A stretch of DNA of 64,000 nucleotides from Astrothelium macrocarpum (GCA_021030915.1 JAGEMR010000148.1:1-64000); one strand, 5' to 3'. Shown: positions 22,365-34,200, numbered from the stretch's first letter. A program made the numbers and translations. Notes: generated by a model from the sequence alone, not told the origin.

Positions 22365-22366
22365 TA

Positions 22367-23091
22367 CGCGACGTCGGGCTGTCGATGCCCTCCTCCGCCC
22401 GGCGGAAATAGCCGGAATGCATCTTAACTCAGGTAGGTCGAGTTGGCCTTCAAAGCTTGGAGCCACATTCTTTGAAATTAGGGCTATCAAATTATTACTC
22501 CGAAATTCGAAGACATGTGCATGCCCGTCATTAAGCAAGGGGCAAGCACTGAAGCGACAATTGATAAGGTCGATGGTACGTACGCCTGCCCAAATCGGTA
22601 TCAAAATTGACCCGAACAAGAATTGTTTTCTCTAAACAGCAGATTCGAACCAGAATTCCCCAGCACAACAATTCCTCTTCGAACTAAATGATCCCTAGGT
22701 AGTGCCTTATCTGATATGACAAATACTGATACTTTTCTTGTTGCAACTCTGTACATTTTCTAATTGAAGCTGGTCACTGCGATGTGTGGGGTGGCAGTTT
22801 CTCGAGCTTAAGATGTTTGGCAAGTACCATTTCATGTGTACGGGAATAGTCTTCGATGTGATCCTAGGAAGGCTTGTGAGAACACCGCTGTGTGGAAGAT
22901 TCGAGCATCTGAAACTAACAGGTTGTAGGGTTGGATGAACTCTGCGGTGCGCTAACCGAGCCTGGACTCCAATATCAGAGCTGGATTGTCCAGAAATAAT
23001 GTAAGATTCTACTTTTCTCACAGATGAAAGCAAAGCAGCTTCAACATCTACTCCTTACTCCTCTATCTTCATCATTTTCTATAGGCTCACG
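22367..23091. other. Intergenic region upstream of the subtilase
   Basis: Normal composition resumes directly after the transposon. No gene signature on either strand; presumed promoter of the protease gene. Confidence 0.45.
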
Positions 23092-25605
23092 ATGAGATTC
23101 TTCGTGATAATACCTGTGTTGCTTTTCATACATCCTCTTTGTGTCAATGCTACTTTTGATTGCCCAGCAATAGCTGCGGATTCCAACGGTAATAGGCCAC
23201 CCGCATCGGACAGCTCGAACTCAAATAACCCAACTTCGGATGGCACTCAGAGCTATTTGATCTTCTTCAAACATGGCACCACGCTCTCTGAGTTCAAGGA
23301 TTACGTCGCAACTTTGCCTGATCATGGAGTCAAAGGCAATGAATTGATATCACCAACAAGCCTATCATATGCTACCATTCTTACTGAAGCAGAAGCTGAC
23401 GAGTGCCGGAATGACGAAATAATCGACGTAATTGGGCTTAACAAAAAAAGTGTATTCTTGCTTTCGAACGCCGAAAATGTGAAACGCGCCGATACTCCAA
23501 GTAGTGAACATCCAGGCTTGTGGAGTCGCAATCCGTCTACGTGGCCTCTGAAAACCATTTCAAAATCTCCAAATCATGAAGGGAGCTCAAAGTTTAACAA
23601 TTATCTGTATCATCCATCTCTGGGTGCTGGTACGACTATTTACGTTATTGACACGGGTATTCTACTGGACCATGTTGAGTTTCAAAATCGAGGAGCACAG
23701 ACAACAGGATGGTGCGTGCCTAATTCTTATACTAATGCCGACCGGCCTGATAATGGTCCTGATACACTTGATGACTACGCCTTATGGAACGCAGATGATC
23801 TGGATTATGTAGGACATGGAACTGGCGTCGCCTCTGCTGCTGGTGGAAAAGACTTAGGTGTTGCATCTAAAGCAAATATAGTGATGGTCAAATGTATCAA
23901 TGGTAAATCGACAAATAAACAGCCTCCCGATCCACCAACTGAAATGGTTTGGCCCAGTTCTGAGGGCTGGGTGTGGTTGTTTAACAGTATCATCACGGAC
24001 ATTGTCAAAAAGGGCTTGCAACGGAAGGCGGTCATTAATATGGCAATAATTAGCATATGGGGTCCGGATAGCAATGGCATAGACACGACAGCGCGAGCAT
24101 TCGATGAGTTTCTTACCACATGTGAGCAGAATGAGGTCCTCGTTGTTGCTTGCAGTGGCAATTATGGAAATCAATGGTACCATTACGAAGGGGAAGCGCC
24201 ATATAAGGAAGAAATCCTCCGGGACCGTAATACTGGTCAAATAATCTCCAAGGGACAGCCATGGACTCTAGAATACGACATACCCGCTCGGCTCTCGCCT
24301 AATCACCCAAGTCTACTTTTGGTCGGTGCTATCAATGAAGATGGCACGCTTTGGATCCACACTACTCCTGCAAGTAAGAGTAGCGGCCTTGCAACCTCCG
24401 TTTATGCTCCTGGAGGAGACACTCAAGTCGCGTATGCATTCGCAGCGAATGCAAAAGGACCTGCATCGGGAACCAGTGGCGCTGCTGGGTTCGTTTCTGG
24501 CTTGGCGGCGTATCTCATTGGTTTACCTAATGAGATAACAAATCTTGGAAATTCGCAAAATTTTTTGGACGATCTTGGAAAAATGATTAAATCAAATGCA
24601 TGGCAGCGAATATCAAATGCCAAACAGCTCAAGTTTCCAATTGGGTGGCTGAACTATGGAGACTTCTACCCTGATGAACTTCCCGTTATCTACAACGGCG
24701 TCTGGAAAGAGTGAGTTTCTGACCGAGACCTTGACCATGTAGAATAGATGAATGATTAACTATTCGACCTAGTTTGGGTGCTTTTTGCAACCTTGCGGCA
24801 AAGCCAAAAGATCGGCCGCCACCAGTATTCAAGCGTTATTCTCAAGCCACGGGTAGCATACTGGATCGCGATCTTCCAGAAAACAGCACCATGAAGTTCG
24901 CGGATATCCAAGCGACTGACATTCCTGTCATTGCCAATGACACTGTAGAGCCCGGATTCTGGGATCTTCTTACGGTAATTCACTCCGGAGAGGAAGAGAG
25001 GGAGCTTAGGCTGACTGAAGATGATATAGGCAGCTTGTGATTCGGCGAAAGTAAACAGTAGTGTATCAACCAAACTTTCAGCTTCTCCGACCAAATTTAC
25101 GTCTAATACGACTGAAGCGACTACGAGCTTGCTAGACAGCGGAACCTCAAGTCCCATATCAGATGCTACTGTATTTGTCGCTTCAGGCTTTAGCAGCAAA
25201 CGCCAACTTCCGAACGCCTCGCCACCACCATCAGCATCATATTCCACAGTTGTTGCTGTCCCAAAACCGCGCTCAAGCTGCCAACTCGTCCTCTCTGGTG
25301 GCGGCAAAGCCTTCACTATCAACGGTTACGGATGGAATAATGCCTCACTTGGTGACGACGGCTCCGAACTGCTCATCCATCTTGGCCAATGTGGAGAAGT
25401 CACCCACTGGAACTTCGACTGGTTGGCAGAGGATCCGAGCATCGATCAGGAGAGCTATTACAAGGGATTTCAATTCACGGCAACGGGGTTGATTCCTGCA
25501 GGTGCGGAAACAGGATCGTGTGTTGATGATGCAATGATCAAGTCGGGGGCTCCCACGAATAGTAATGGAGACTTCGACGGTTCCTGTGCAGGAGGCACAG
25601 ACTAA
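23092..25605 (+). CDS. Secreted subtilisin-like serine protease (S8) with C-terminal extension
   Basis: Extracellular endopeptidase. Exons 23092-24710, 24773-24974 and 25030-25605 give 798 aa in frame. A signal peptide (MRFFVIIPVLLFIHPLCVNA) precedes an inhibitor-I9-like propeptide (SYLIFFKHGTTLSEFKDYV). The catalytic triad is visible: D187 in IYVIDTG, H242 in GHGTGVASAAGG, S462 in GTSGAAGFVSGL, with oxyanion N357 in CSGNYGN. Around the serine the usual GTSMAxP is changed to GTSGAAG, so the conserved Pro after the nucleophile region is absent. The triad is intact and activity is plausible. About 260 extra residues follow the catalytic domain: a Ser/Thr-rich linker, then a compact Cys- and Gly-containing module (SSCQLVLSGGGKAFTINGYG and later CVDDAMIKSGAPTNSNGDF) that I do not recognise. 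Intron 2 has a clear ctgac branch site. Confidence 0.85.
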
Positions 25606-26388
25606 AACCTATGCACGCTCGTTACTGGTTTCTCAGTTTGTCACGATCCACTTGTTCAGAGTCCCTATTTGACGGATAAATCCATCGAAGGCAAAGAGCG
25701 ATAGATGGATTGCGTCTTTTTCTTTTCTTTCCAAATTTTGTGAACTAATTAGCAAAACTAGTTGTGTTCTGAGTCTTTCAATTAATGTTTAGTTTAGATA
25801 ATACATCAACTTTGCTCTAAACCAACATACCTTTTACGAATGAGAAACCAGAAATCGACTGTGGATGAAAGGACGCTTCTCTAAGCTTTTCTGAAAACAC
25901 GAGACACTTGATTTCGGGAATCACAGTTACTTGTTCAGGGTAGAAGGTTCCAATCTCGGGACTCACACACCACCAAGGTCGATTCTTCGGTCCTGGTTGA
26001 AAGGGTTTGGGCAACGTAAAGCGGCAGAAGTCAGGCCGAACAAGACACCCTACATACAGCCCTTTACTGGCAGCCATATCCTACTGGAAGTCGTTGACCA
26101 GATTCGTTCGCCCATAATGCTGGCGGATGAGTTTGCCATGAGGGTCGAAAGATTGATGTATTTCCTGATGTTGATAATAGGCTGTGATAAGAAAAACCGT
26201 GAGCCGCGAAAATTAGTTCTCGACATATTGCGTTAAAAAACGGAGCGCGGACAAACATACGTTCAACAATTACACGTAACCTTTAGTGTATAAAACTACG
26301 AAGAGAAGAAGAAAATAGAAGCGGTCGTATAGGTATTTCGGAGTATCTTCTTCTGATTTTTGCTTGGCAAAAAGATTGTCGTCGCACA
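25606..26388. other. 3'-3' intergenic region
   Basis: Lies between the converging protease and HET genes. No gene signature; contains a short pyrimidine-rich stretch near 25717-25737. Confidence 0.45.
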
Positions 26389-28503
26389 TTATACGATTGA
26401 TATCATAGTTTCAGGAAGCTTTCCTAAGGCCTCGCCCTTCATTATAGATCCCGCCACCCAAGCAGCTCCGATGATCTTGTAACATGCTGGGTCTTTTTCT
26501 GCGCGCCGAAGTATCATTGGGAAGCTACAGCCTGGAATGACAAAGACACTATCACCTGGTTGTATCTTGACGCGACATTGCCCAAAAGCTTGAGAACCAG
26601 GCAGATGACAAATTTCTTCCATGATTTTCCCTTTCCCATCCCACCCTGGAAGTCCTTTGGTGGGCGACCACAATTCGCATAGAAAATTCTTGGCCAGCGT
26701 CAACCTCCGTGCCCAAAGATAACTTTCTGGATGCAAATTTTGTGGTATAGTCATTGTGAAGAGCGATCGATGCTTCAGAAACCCCAAGTTTAGCAACTGT
26801 TTAGTGAGTTCATAAGCTTGCTGCTGATCAGCTAACTTAGGTGGGAGTGGTACAAATGGATGATGACCTATGATCAGTTCCAAAGCTTTCATCCACCAAA
26901 AACCAAATACAACTAGAAACTCGTTTTGATATTTCAATTCAGCGTCTGAAACGGGAATGACAGAAACCTGCAAGAGAGAAAAATACAGTTCACAGAGTAT
27001 GGATAGTGATACCAAAGCAAGTGTGGAAGACGAGGCTTTTTTGAAGTCAGAAATCAGAAATTCAAGTCGAGGAAGGAGCGCCTGTACAACATCATTGTCG
27101 TGATGGCAAATCTCGGTGGGGGGAAAGATTCGTTCGATTGAAGCTATGAAAATAGCTGGAAGTTTGAGAATGCTCTTATCAAAAGACAATCGATGGAGCG
27201 CCAAGACTTTACCTCCTGCAGATAGATCTACATCTCCCAATACTAGTTCTCCATTCGAAGAACGCGAACCCCGAAACCGAAGTTCGTCAAAACTGTGGAT
27301 TAAGTCGCGATCCATGATCGGGTCAGTCCAGTCCGGAACCCATGTCGGAAGACCTTCAGTTTGTGAACCACAGCAGGCCAGTACATTCAGACTTTTGGTA
27401 CCTTGAACTATGTAGATTAAGGTTTTACGATAGACCTCTTGCCACGGAGTCGTATAATCGATTCCCAGATCGGCGGATGAGTATGGCCGTGCTACCGAAA
27501 GGAGGCTGTAGATTCGGTCCCGTGGATCAGTTGTACAACAGGATCGAGTGTGAGTGAGCAACGAGTACAGGTCAATGGTGCCTATTGCGGATGGAAGCAA
27601 AGTCTGAACGATCAAAGACGCAAATCCATCAGGCGCTGCAATCTGGTCAAGAAAGGCCTGGATTTCCAGAATCAAGTCGGCTGTGGGGCGCATTTGTAAT
27701 GTTGAGGGAACTACGGATAATTTCGGAAATAAACCAAGCTTACGTCGGGGTGGAGCCCATGGGTGTCGGTGAACGTCCGACCGCATTAGTTCCCTGAGAG
27801 TATGAAGCATTAGGCTAAGATTAAAATAAGTAGTTCCACAATAGGCCATTGCTCTTTCCGAGAAAATTAGCTCCTGGATTATCCATCCTCGACACCAATA
27901 TGAGCGTCGGAGGAGGCGTAGTGCGGTCATTACACCATTTGAATCCCCATGTTTTACCAACTCTTTGCGAAAAAGTCTTTTGTCATTCTTCCACCAATGT
28001 GTGAGAGCAGACACATAGGCTTTGCTAAAAGCTCGTAACGAGGAAAGGGCCTCGTCACTGCAATCTAATGGTGGCCCAAGCCACACGACAGCCCGGAGGG
28101 CGCGGCCATAAATTTGAGGCATAAGTCGTATCTGGCCTTCTTTTTCGCGTAAGTCATGTTGATTAATGCAGATTGAATCGATCCAGAATGGTATAACATG
28201 CCATGGTGGATCGTTATGCTGACTGAAGTGGTGTAAAAACGAGGAAAGATTTGGTGTAAGATGTAGGCTATCTACACCAGCCGAATCTTGCAAGAGAAAA
28301 CCCTTATCTCTATCGACAATAGGCGGGTTCCATTCGTAAGAGAGTGCTTGATAGTATGGTGAGTCGTCGAGTGATACGACTGAGACACTGCCTCTTAGGA
28401 TGTCACCACGGATAGATTGAGGAAGGAATAGCCGAATCTGGCTCTGAGATTCATCGAGAGGCTGATAGAAGTTGTTGTGACTCTGTTCAGAAGTAGAGCC
28501 CAT
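26389..28503 (-). CDS. HET-domain protein (heterokaryon incompatibility type)
   Basis: Single exon of 704 aa from the ATG at 28503; the frame is open to 28596 but without an upstream ATG. HET domain signatures in order are YYQALSYEWNPP, FWIDSICINQHDLREKEGQI, GRALRAVVWLGPP and the block SYWCRGWIIQELIFSE. A conserved later motif for such proteins, DPRDRIYSLLSVA, is followed by LGIDYTTPWQEVY. HET-domain proteins trigger programmed cell death or inhibition on non-self recognition, or act in related immunity; the specific partner is unknown. The domain is intact, with no frameshift or stop. It is divergently arranged with the metallophosphoesterase gene, starts 205 bp apart. Confidence 0.88.
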   Translation of the reverse strand: MGSTSEQSHNNFYQPLDESQSQIRLFLPQSIRGDILRGSVSVVSLDDSPYYQALSYEWNPPIVDRDKGFLLQDSAGVDSLHLTPNLSSFLHHFSQHNDPPWHVIPFWIDSICINQHDLREKEGQIRLMPQIYGRALRAVVWLGPPLDCSDEALSSLRAFSKAYVSALTHWWKNDKRLFRKELVKHGDSNGVMTALRLLRRSYWCRGWIIQELIFSERAMAYCGTTYFNLSLMLHTLRELMRSDVHRHPWAPPRRKLGLFPKLSVVPSTLQMRPTADLILEIQAFLDQIAAPDGFASLIVQTLLPSAIGTIDLYSLLTHTRSCCTTDPRDRIYSLLSVARPYSSADLGIDYTTPWQEVYRKTLIYIVQGTKSLNVLACCGSQTEGLPTWVPDWTDPIMDRDLIHSFDELRFRGSRSSNGELVLGDVDLSAGGKVLALHRLSFDKSILKLPAIFIASIERIFPPTEICHHDNDVVQALLPRLEFLISDFKKASSSTLALVSLSILCELYFSLLQVSVIPVSDAELKYQNEFLVVFGFWWMKALELIIGHHPFVPLPPKLADQQQAYELTKQLLNLGFLKHRSLFTMTIPQNLHPESYLWARRLTLAKNFLCELWSPTKGLPGWDGKGKIMEEICHLPGSQAFGQCRVKIQPGDSVFVIPGCSFPMILRRAEKDPACYKIIGAAWVAGSIMKGEALGKLPETMISIV

Positions 28504-28707
28504 TTCATCTGTATTGTTTTCATCGTGAGGCTGAGGAAAGGGGTAGAGAGAGGCATGGAAAAGCACGGATGAGAATGATCGACAAGCGCTGGCCAACTAG
28601 CACGGGACTGTGCATTAGCGCCCGCTGCAGGTCCTTGTGACCTCATCTTGTTTGGCTTTCTGCTCACTTTGCCTTGTGTTGTTTACCATCTTCTCGCCTT
28701 GCTTAAA
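28504..28707. promoter_or_regulatory. Short divergent promoter, HET gene / phosphoesterase gene
   Basis: Only about 200 bp separates the two start codons (145 bp if the upstream ATG at 28648 is used), so the genes must share regulatory sequence. I see no named motif in it. Confidence 0.5.
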
Positions 28708-30690
28708 ATGCTTTCCCTTCGCTTCATGAGAACATTCTCTGTGTTACCGTTTTTATGTTTTGTAATCGTCACTAGTTTGGTGAGCCGAGTGATAGGGTCC
28801 CAGCCTTCCGCACCCGCTCCATTGCCAGGCCCACTACGAGAGCTGCCCTGGGGACAGCTCAACTTCTTACACACGACTGACATTCACGGTTGGCTTGGGG
28901 GTCATCTCAGAGAGTATGTGCCTTTGCTCCGAAGAGCCTGTTTTACCCTTCTCTCTAATGTCATTTGCAGACCGCAGTATTCTGCCGATTGGGGAGATTA
29001 CATTTCTTTCGCTCAGCACCTCCGAGACAAAGCGGATGCCGACGGCACTGATCTCATAGTCGTTGATACGGGTGATCGTGTCGAGGGAAATGGCATTTAT
29101 GATGCTTCGAAACCGAAAGGAAAATATACATTCGATATTCTCAAAGAACAACATATCGATGTCTTATGTTCAGGCAATCATGAGCTCTACAAGGCTAGCG
29201 CTGCGGGTAATGAGTTTCATAAGACTGTACCAGACTTCAAAGGGCATTACATTTCATCCAACATAGATATCTATAATCCGGACAGAAATGCGCTGGAGCC
29301 GTTGGCGCCGCGGTACCGGAAATTTGTTACAAAGAACCAGGGTATTCGCGTGACAGCATTCGGCTTTCTATTTGACTTCACTGGCAATGCGAACAACACC
29401 GTAGTCCAACCCGTAGAAGATACGGTCAATGAACAGTGGTTTCAAGATGCAATCAGGGATAAAGATGTCGATCTTTTTCTGGTAGCCGGCCATGTCCCTG
29501 TCAGAGACTCGCGAGAATTCAACCTCATTTTTGAGACAATTCGAAAAGTCAAATGGGACATCCCTATTCAATTCCTTGGTGGCCATACTCACATCAGAGA
29601 TTTTGTCAAGTACGATGCTCGCGCATTTGGACTCGAGAGTGGTCGCTATCTTGAAACTATTGGTTTTGCATCTGTTTCCGGTGTCAACAGCGGTGGCAAA
29701 AAAGAGATGGCTGCTAATGCTGCGAAAAATACGTTTTCTCGTCGTTACATTGACAACAACCTATTCTCCTTTCATCATCACAGTGCTACAAACTCGTCTA
29801 CGTTTCCCACTGAGCACGGCCGGAATGTCTCCAACGCCATCAGCTCAGCACGAAAATCCTTGGAACTAGACAAACGCTATGGCTGTGCTCCACAGACTTT
29901 CTGGATCAATCGTGCTCCATATCCAGACAAGGACTCGATCTTCACATGGCTAGAGCAATCAATGATACCTAAACAGGTTGGCGACTATCAGGTGTCAAAC
30001 AGAAGCAACAGGTCTGCTGTTGTAATCGTAAACACAGGTGCTTTACGATTCGACATATTCGAGGGACCGTTCACAAAAGATACGACTTACCTCGTATCGC
30101 CATTCACAAGCGGACTTCGTTTGATCGAAGGTGTGCCACGTGAGATTGCTAGCCAGATCCTTCCTCTATTGAATCAAGGAAGTCCTCCTTTCGGAGTCAG
30201 TGATTTAGCTTCACCCAATCCAGAGCGGCATACAGCAAATATCGTCTCTTCATATGAAACGACTCCAGAGACAAAGTCAGATACCATGTATAGTGCGTCG
30301 CGAGAGCAGGTGCCGATGGACGATAGCCAGGCCACGTATAAGGAAAATGAACTTGACGCGGATTTATCACCTGGCTACACGACTGTAGATGATGCTGGGA
30401 AAGATGGCGACGATACGGAACACAAAGAGATACAATTCTTCGAAGTACCGAATTGCTTTGCTGCGAATATCGAGTTGACTAGAAACCTCAAAGAGCCTGG
30501 AAGCGACGAGCATGATTCGGAGACTATAGATCTTGTGTATAATGAGTTCGTTGAGCCATGGATTTTGTTGGTTTTGCAGTATCTTGGTTCGGATTATTCG
30601 TTGGATGATACCCAAAGTTATATGGATGGGAAGAGTTTTACGTCGATCATGACGGATTGGATCGAGGAGAATTGGGAATGTAATGACTAG
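28708..30690 (+). CDS. Secreted calcineurin-like metallophosphoesterase, 5'-nucleotidase-like (YHR202W/SMN1 family)
   Basis: Exons 28708-28913 and 28971-30690 give 641 aa. The 57-bp intron is a multiple of three with no stop, so retention would also be readable, but removing it restores the family sequence GHLREPQYSADWGDYISF. A signal peptide (residues about 1-30) begins at the chosen ATG; the in-frame ATG at 28648 would only lengthen it. Metal-binding motifs in order are TTDIHGW (DxH), VVDTGDRVEG (GD), CSGNHELY (GNHE), LVAGHVP and FLGGHTHIRD (GHxH). A C-terminal 5'-nucleotidase-like half includes VVIVNTGALRFDIFEG. Family members hydrolyse phosphate monoesters, probably nucleotides, in the secretory or vacuolar route; the substrate is not established. 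An acidic, Ser-rich insert precedes the last 100 residues. Confidence 0.85.
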   Translation: MLSLRFMRTFSVLPFLCFVIVTSLVSRVIGSQPSAPAPLPGPLRELPWGQLNFLHTTDIHGWLGGHLREYVPLLRRACFTLLSNVICRPQYSADWGDYISFAQHLRDKADADGTDLIVVDTGDRVEGNGIYDASKPKGKYTFDILKEQHIDVLCSGNHELYKASAAGNEFHKTVPDFKGHYISSNIDIYNPDRNALEPLAPRYRKFVTKNQGIRVTAFGFLFDFTGNANNTVVQPVEDTVNEQWFQDAIRDKDVDLFLVAGHVPVRDSREFNLIFETIRKVKWDIPIQFLGGHTHIRDFVKYDARAFGLESGRYLETIGFASVSGVNSGGKKEMAANAAKNTFSRRYIDNNLFSFHHHSATNSSTFPTEHGRNVSNAISSARKSLELDKRYGCAPQTFWINRAPYPDKDSIFTWLEQSMIPKQVGDYQVSNRSNRSAVVIVNTGALRFDIFEGPFTKDTTYLVSPFTSGLRLIEGVPREIASQILPLLNQGSPPFGVSDLASPNPERHTANIVSSYETTPETKSDTMYSASREQVPMDDSQATYKENELDADLSPGYTTVDDAGKDGDDTEHKEIQFFEVPNCFAANIELTRNLKEPGSDEHDSETIDLVYNEFVEPWILLVLQYLGSDYSLDDTQSYMDGKSFTSIMTDWIEENWECND

Positions 30691-31252
30691 GGCCCTGTTT
30701 TGCATGTACAAATTGGTATAGATGAATTTACGTTTAAGCTCCACTAGCTGTCGATCTTGCTATTGCGAGCTATAGTGAGAATTGTTGCAGACAGCCAAAA
30801 AGATAATCCATGTACATGTAATACCAAGGACCCTTGACACAACTCTGAGCGGTTCGAGACACTCGACCATATACCAAAAGGAAATCCAATTGGCGATCAA
30901 ATGTAGGGGCCTATATTCCACACTCTTTATAGCAATCATTGGCTCTGTTTAGCCCGAAGCTTGCCGAGGAAGAACCTCTTACACCCGGAGAATATAACGT
31001 TAATAGCTTAAGGATGCCCTCAATGAGATCATAACATTGATAACTCTTAATTTATTTAAGAGCCCCTGTTCATGTCTATATAGCAAGTTCATCCCTCGGG
31101 TCTTCCAATATCTCTTGTTCCGATAAGGTCTGAAAAGACTACTCTGAAGGGTACGTCTAAAGATTATGTGAGCTGACGGGTGCTAATTAGGCCGCACAAA
31201 AGGCAAAATTGACTTTAGAATATGTACATCGTGAGAAATCGGACCTATGTAT
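30691..31252. other. 3'-3' intergenic region
   Basis: Between the converging phosphoesterase and UTP17 genes. No coding or RNA signature seen. Confidence 0.45.
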
Positions 31253-34200
31253 CTACTGAGATAAACGTGTTTCTTGTGCTGTTCTCGGCTTTTGTGCAAA
31301 CAACCTTACGACAGCATTGAACATATCCTGCACCGGCGGCAAGCTAGACGACGGGCCCCCAGTGTCCAAGATCTCCGCCAGCTTTTCCGATCTTACGACT
31401 GGATCATGTCTCTCTGCCTCATCCACATCGACATCCATCATCGCAGCACGAGACACAACAGGCACCACTTCCCCGCCAAGCTTACTCTCCTCGTCCCCAA
31501 GCAGTCGCCGCAACGGATCACCCGTCCGCTGCTCAACTTCATCCTGCAACTCCGCCAGCGACTCGTTGGCCGCAGCAATCGGCTTGACGACCGGCACCGA
31601 GAACGCCGCGTTGGAGCTCAAGATGCGGATCTCCGCGCTCGAGTCGATGACCGCATACCCCCTCGCCTGCGGGCCGGGGATCAGCGCAGTGGCGAGCTGG
31701 GGTATCTTCGTCGTGAACTGCGGTGTGGGGTCTGTGGGGCTGAAAACCAGGATACTACATGCGATGTCGCCGTTGAGAACGCCGTTGACTCTTTGGTATG
31801 GCTTCACGCGTACATGGGAGAGGGCGAGTGCAAAGGTACCTTCGGAAGGACTGGTTGCAATGTGACAGAGTTGCAGTTTTTGGGGGGTCGTGAGGGAGGA
31901 GAGGTCGAGGTCGTAGCTGAAGGTCAGGGCGTCTTCGACGAGATCCCAGACGATGAGCTGGTCGGAGAGGATGATGATGTGTTTGTCGAGGAAGCCGAGG
32001 CCGAGCACGAGGTCTTGTGCTGGGATTGTGCGTGTGTATGCGACGTCCCCTGATGAGGTATCGATAAGTTGGAGTAGGCTTCCTCCAGGTGTGTCTTGTG
32101 ATGATTGACATGCTGCAAGGACTGATCCGTCCGGTGAGTAGGCTAAACGCATAGTGGATAGCGTGAAAGGATGACCACGATCATATGTCATATGTCTCCG
32201 ATTTTGGGGGTCTTCCAATCTAGTAGAAGACTGACAAGACCAATTTACGACACCACCCTTGCGAACCCCGCGTATCACCCGATTATTTGGAAAAATAGTT
32301 TTTGGTGTCCAGATTCGCACGAAACCATCCTCGCCGACAGTGGCAAAGCCTACTCTGTCTGGGTCGCTGGCGAGGTCCTCAATGCGGCCGGCTGATGCTC
32401 CATCAGAGGAGATATGTGGTACGTCGACTCGAGTTTCGAGCATCCAAGAGTCCTTTTCGTCACTCCACATCCAGAACTTAAGGTAGACCTCACGCCGACG
32501 CAACTGCTGATCCCGTGATGCCCAGAAATTTGCAGCGAGAAAGTCGGTATCCATCATTGGTGGTATCCATTCATCAATTGTGGCAAGCCATTTGCCATCG
32601 CAACTCAGACGCATCAACTTGACGTTTGGGTCCTCGAGTTTTATCCCCTCGGGACCTTTATTGAAGTTGGTGGCATTATTCCGTGTAAGTGCTTGACGCG
32701 ATACGTGATTTGACGTGCTAATATTGAAAGTTTGTAGATAAGAAGCTGAAAGCTGCTGTGGAGTGGGAAGATTGGTAGGCTGAGACGAGGGCACGACAAG
32801 AAGTAGTTCATTTGCAGCTAGTGGGGAGAACGCAGCTGGTGTGGACAGTATTGAATCCAGTGGGTCCTTGGAAACGTTGTACAGGACTCTCAGGGTGAGC
32901 GGCGCTTGAGGGCGAGGGCCTCCGCGGATGAATGCTTGGGCCTGAATGCCCGCAACATGCGTTTTGGGGTTGAGTTCGCTTGTCGAGAGAACCATCAAAG
33001 AATTATCAACTAGACGTACAGCATACGCTGCGCCGGATGGTGAAACAACAAGACTCTCGATATCCGCGGTAAGATTGGGAAGAAATTGCTTCTTTGAAGT
33101 CTCAAGTTGCCAAAGGACAAGCACGGTTTCCTTTCCACCTGAGATCAAATAGCTCCCTCCGATAGTTCAGTATCCATAAATAAATATTCGAACATAGCAA
33201 GGCACTTACCATCTTTTGACCATTTGACAGTACCCACAGCTTCCCTATGCCAATGATACCTTATGGGGTCAAGGATCGACGAGGTGGGATTACGCTCTTT
33301 TGGCTGAGTTTGGGCGACCAACTTGTTAAGGAGGTCAGAGTACATGAAGATTGCGCCGCCCATAGTACCGACAACTACATCAACAAAGGCGTAGGTAGAG
33401 GCTTCGTAGTCTTTTGGTTTGTGTTTTCGTTGGGATATGACACGCGCATCAAAAGAGCTGATCTCGTTGGCACAATCAAACTCTCGCCAAATGTACGTCT
33501 TCTGTTCAAAAGCCTGTTTTTTCTTAGTGTTGAGCTGGCCCAAGGAGATGCTTTGATGTGAGAAGGTAATGATAATTTCACCACGTGACAGAATCTTGAG
33601 TCCCTGAAGGTATTGCTGTGGTTCAAGAAGTGTAACAGATGTAATCTCCTCAGTACCTTGTCCATGGCTTAATTTGTGAGCAGTTACACTGTCTTTCATA
33701 TTACCCTCTCTTCTATTAATAGTGAACACTGTATCCTCGTCTGCAGATGGCTCGACTGTTGTCCAAAGTCCTACAATTTGGTATGATAGTTTCCATTGCC
33801 CCAGTCTATCCCCAGTAACCCAGTTCCATAGCAGTACAGCTCCATCCTTAGTTGCAACGTAGATATTGTCGGTTTTAGCACTCGACAAAGCGAATGAAGT
33901 GATTTCGGACTTGTCGACAGGGAGTGTTCTGGCCAGCAGGGATGTTGAGACGCTATAGATGTGAACTGCTCGACGATAGCCGATAATAATATATCTAACT
34001 GGGTTAGGAAAAGGTTGGAAGAGCGAAATTGGGAACATGCCTTTCATCGGGAGAGAAAAGTGGATCACGATAGATAAAATGACCTCCAAGAGGCTCCGTC
34101 ATATTCCACAAGGGTTTCTGTTCTGTAATTCCAGCGATAGTTTTATCCTTCGTCTTAGATTTTGGCTTCTTGTTCTTCGTCGCAATGCCCACTGGTTGGG

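Noticed and set aside
22260..22619. 119-codon minus-strand frame
   Set aside because: Runs across the transposon end, so it joins unrelated sequences.
22635..22655. tRNA T-arm-like gattcgaacc
   Set aside because: Flanking bases do not pair into a T stem and no cloverleaf can be built.
31274..32053. 259-codon plus-strand frame over the UTP17 3' end
   Set aside because: Overlaps conserved WD-repeat coding sequence and shows no family signature.
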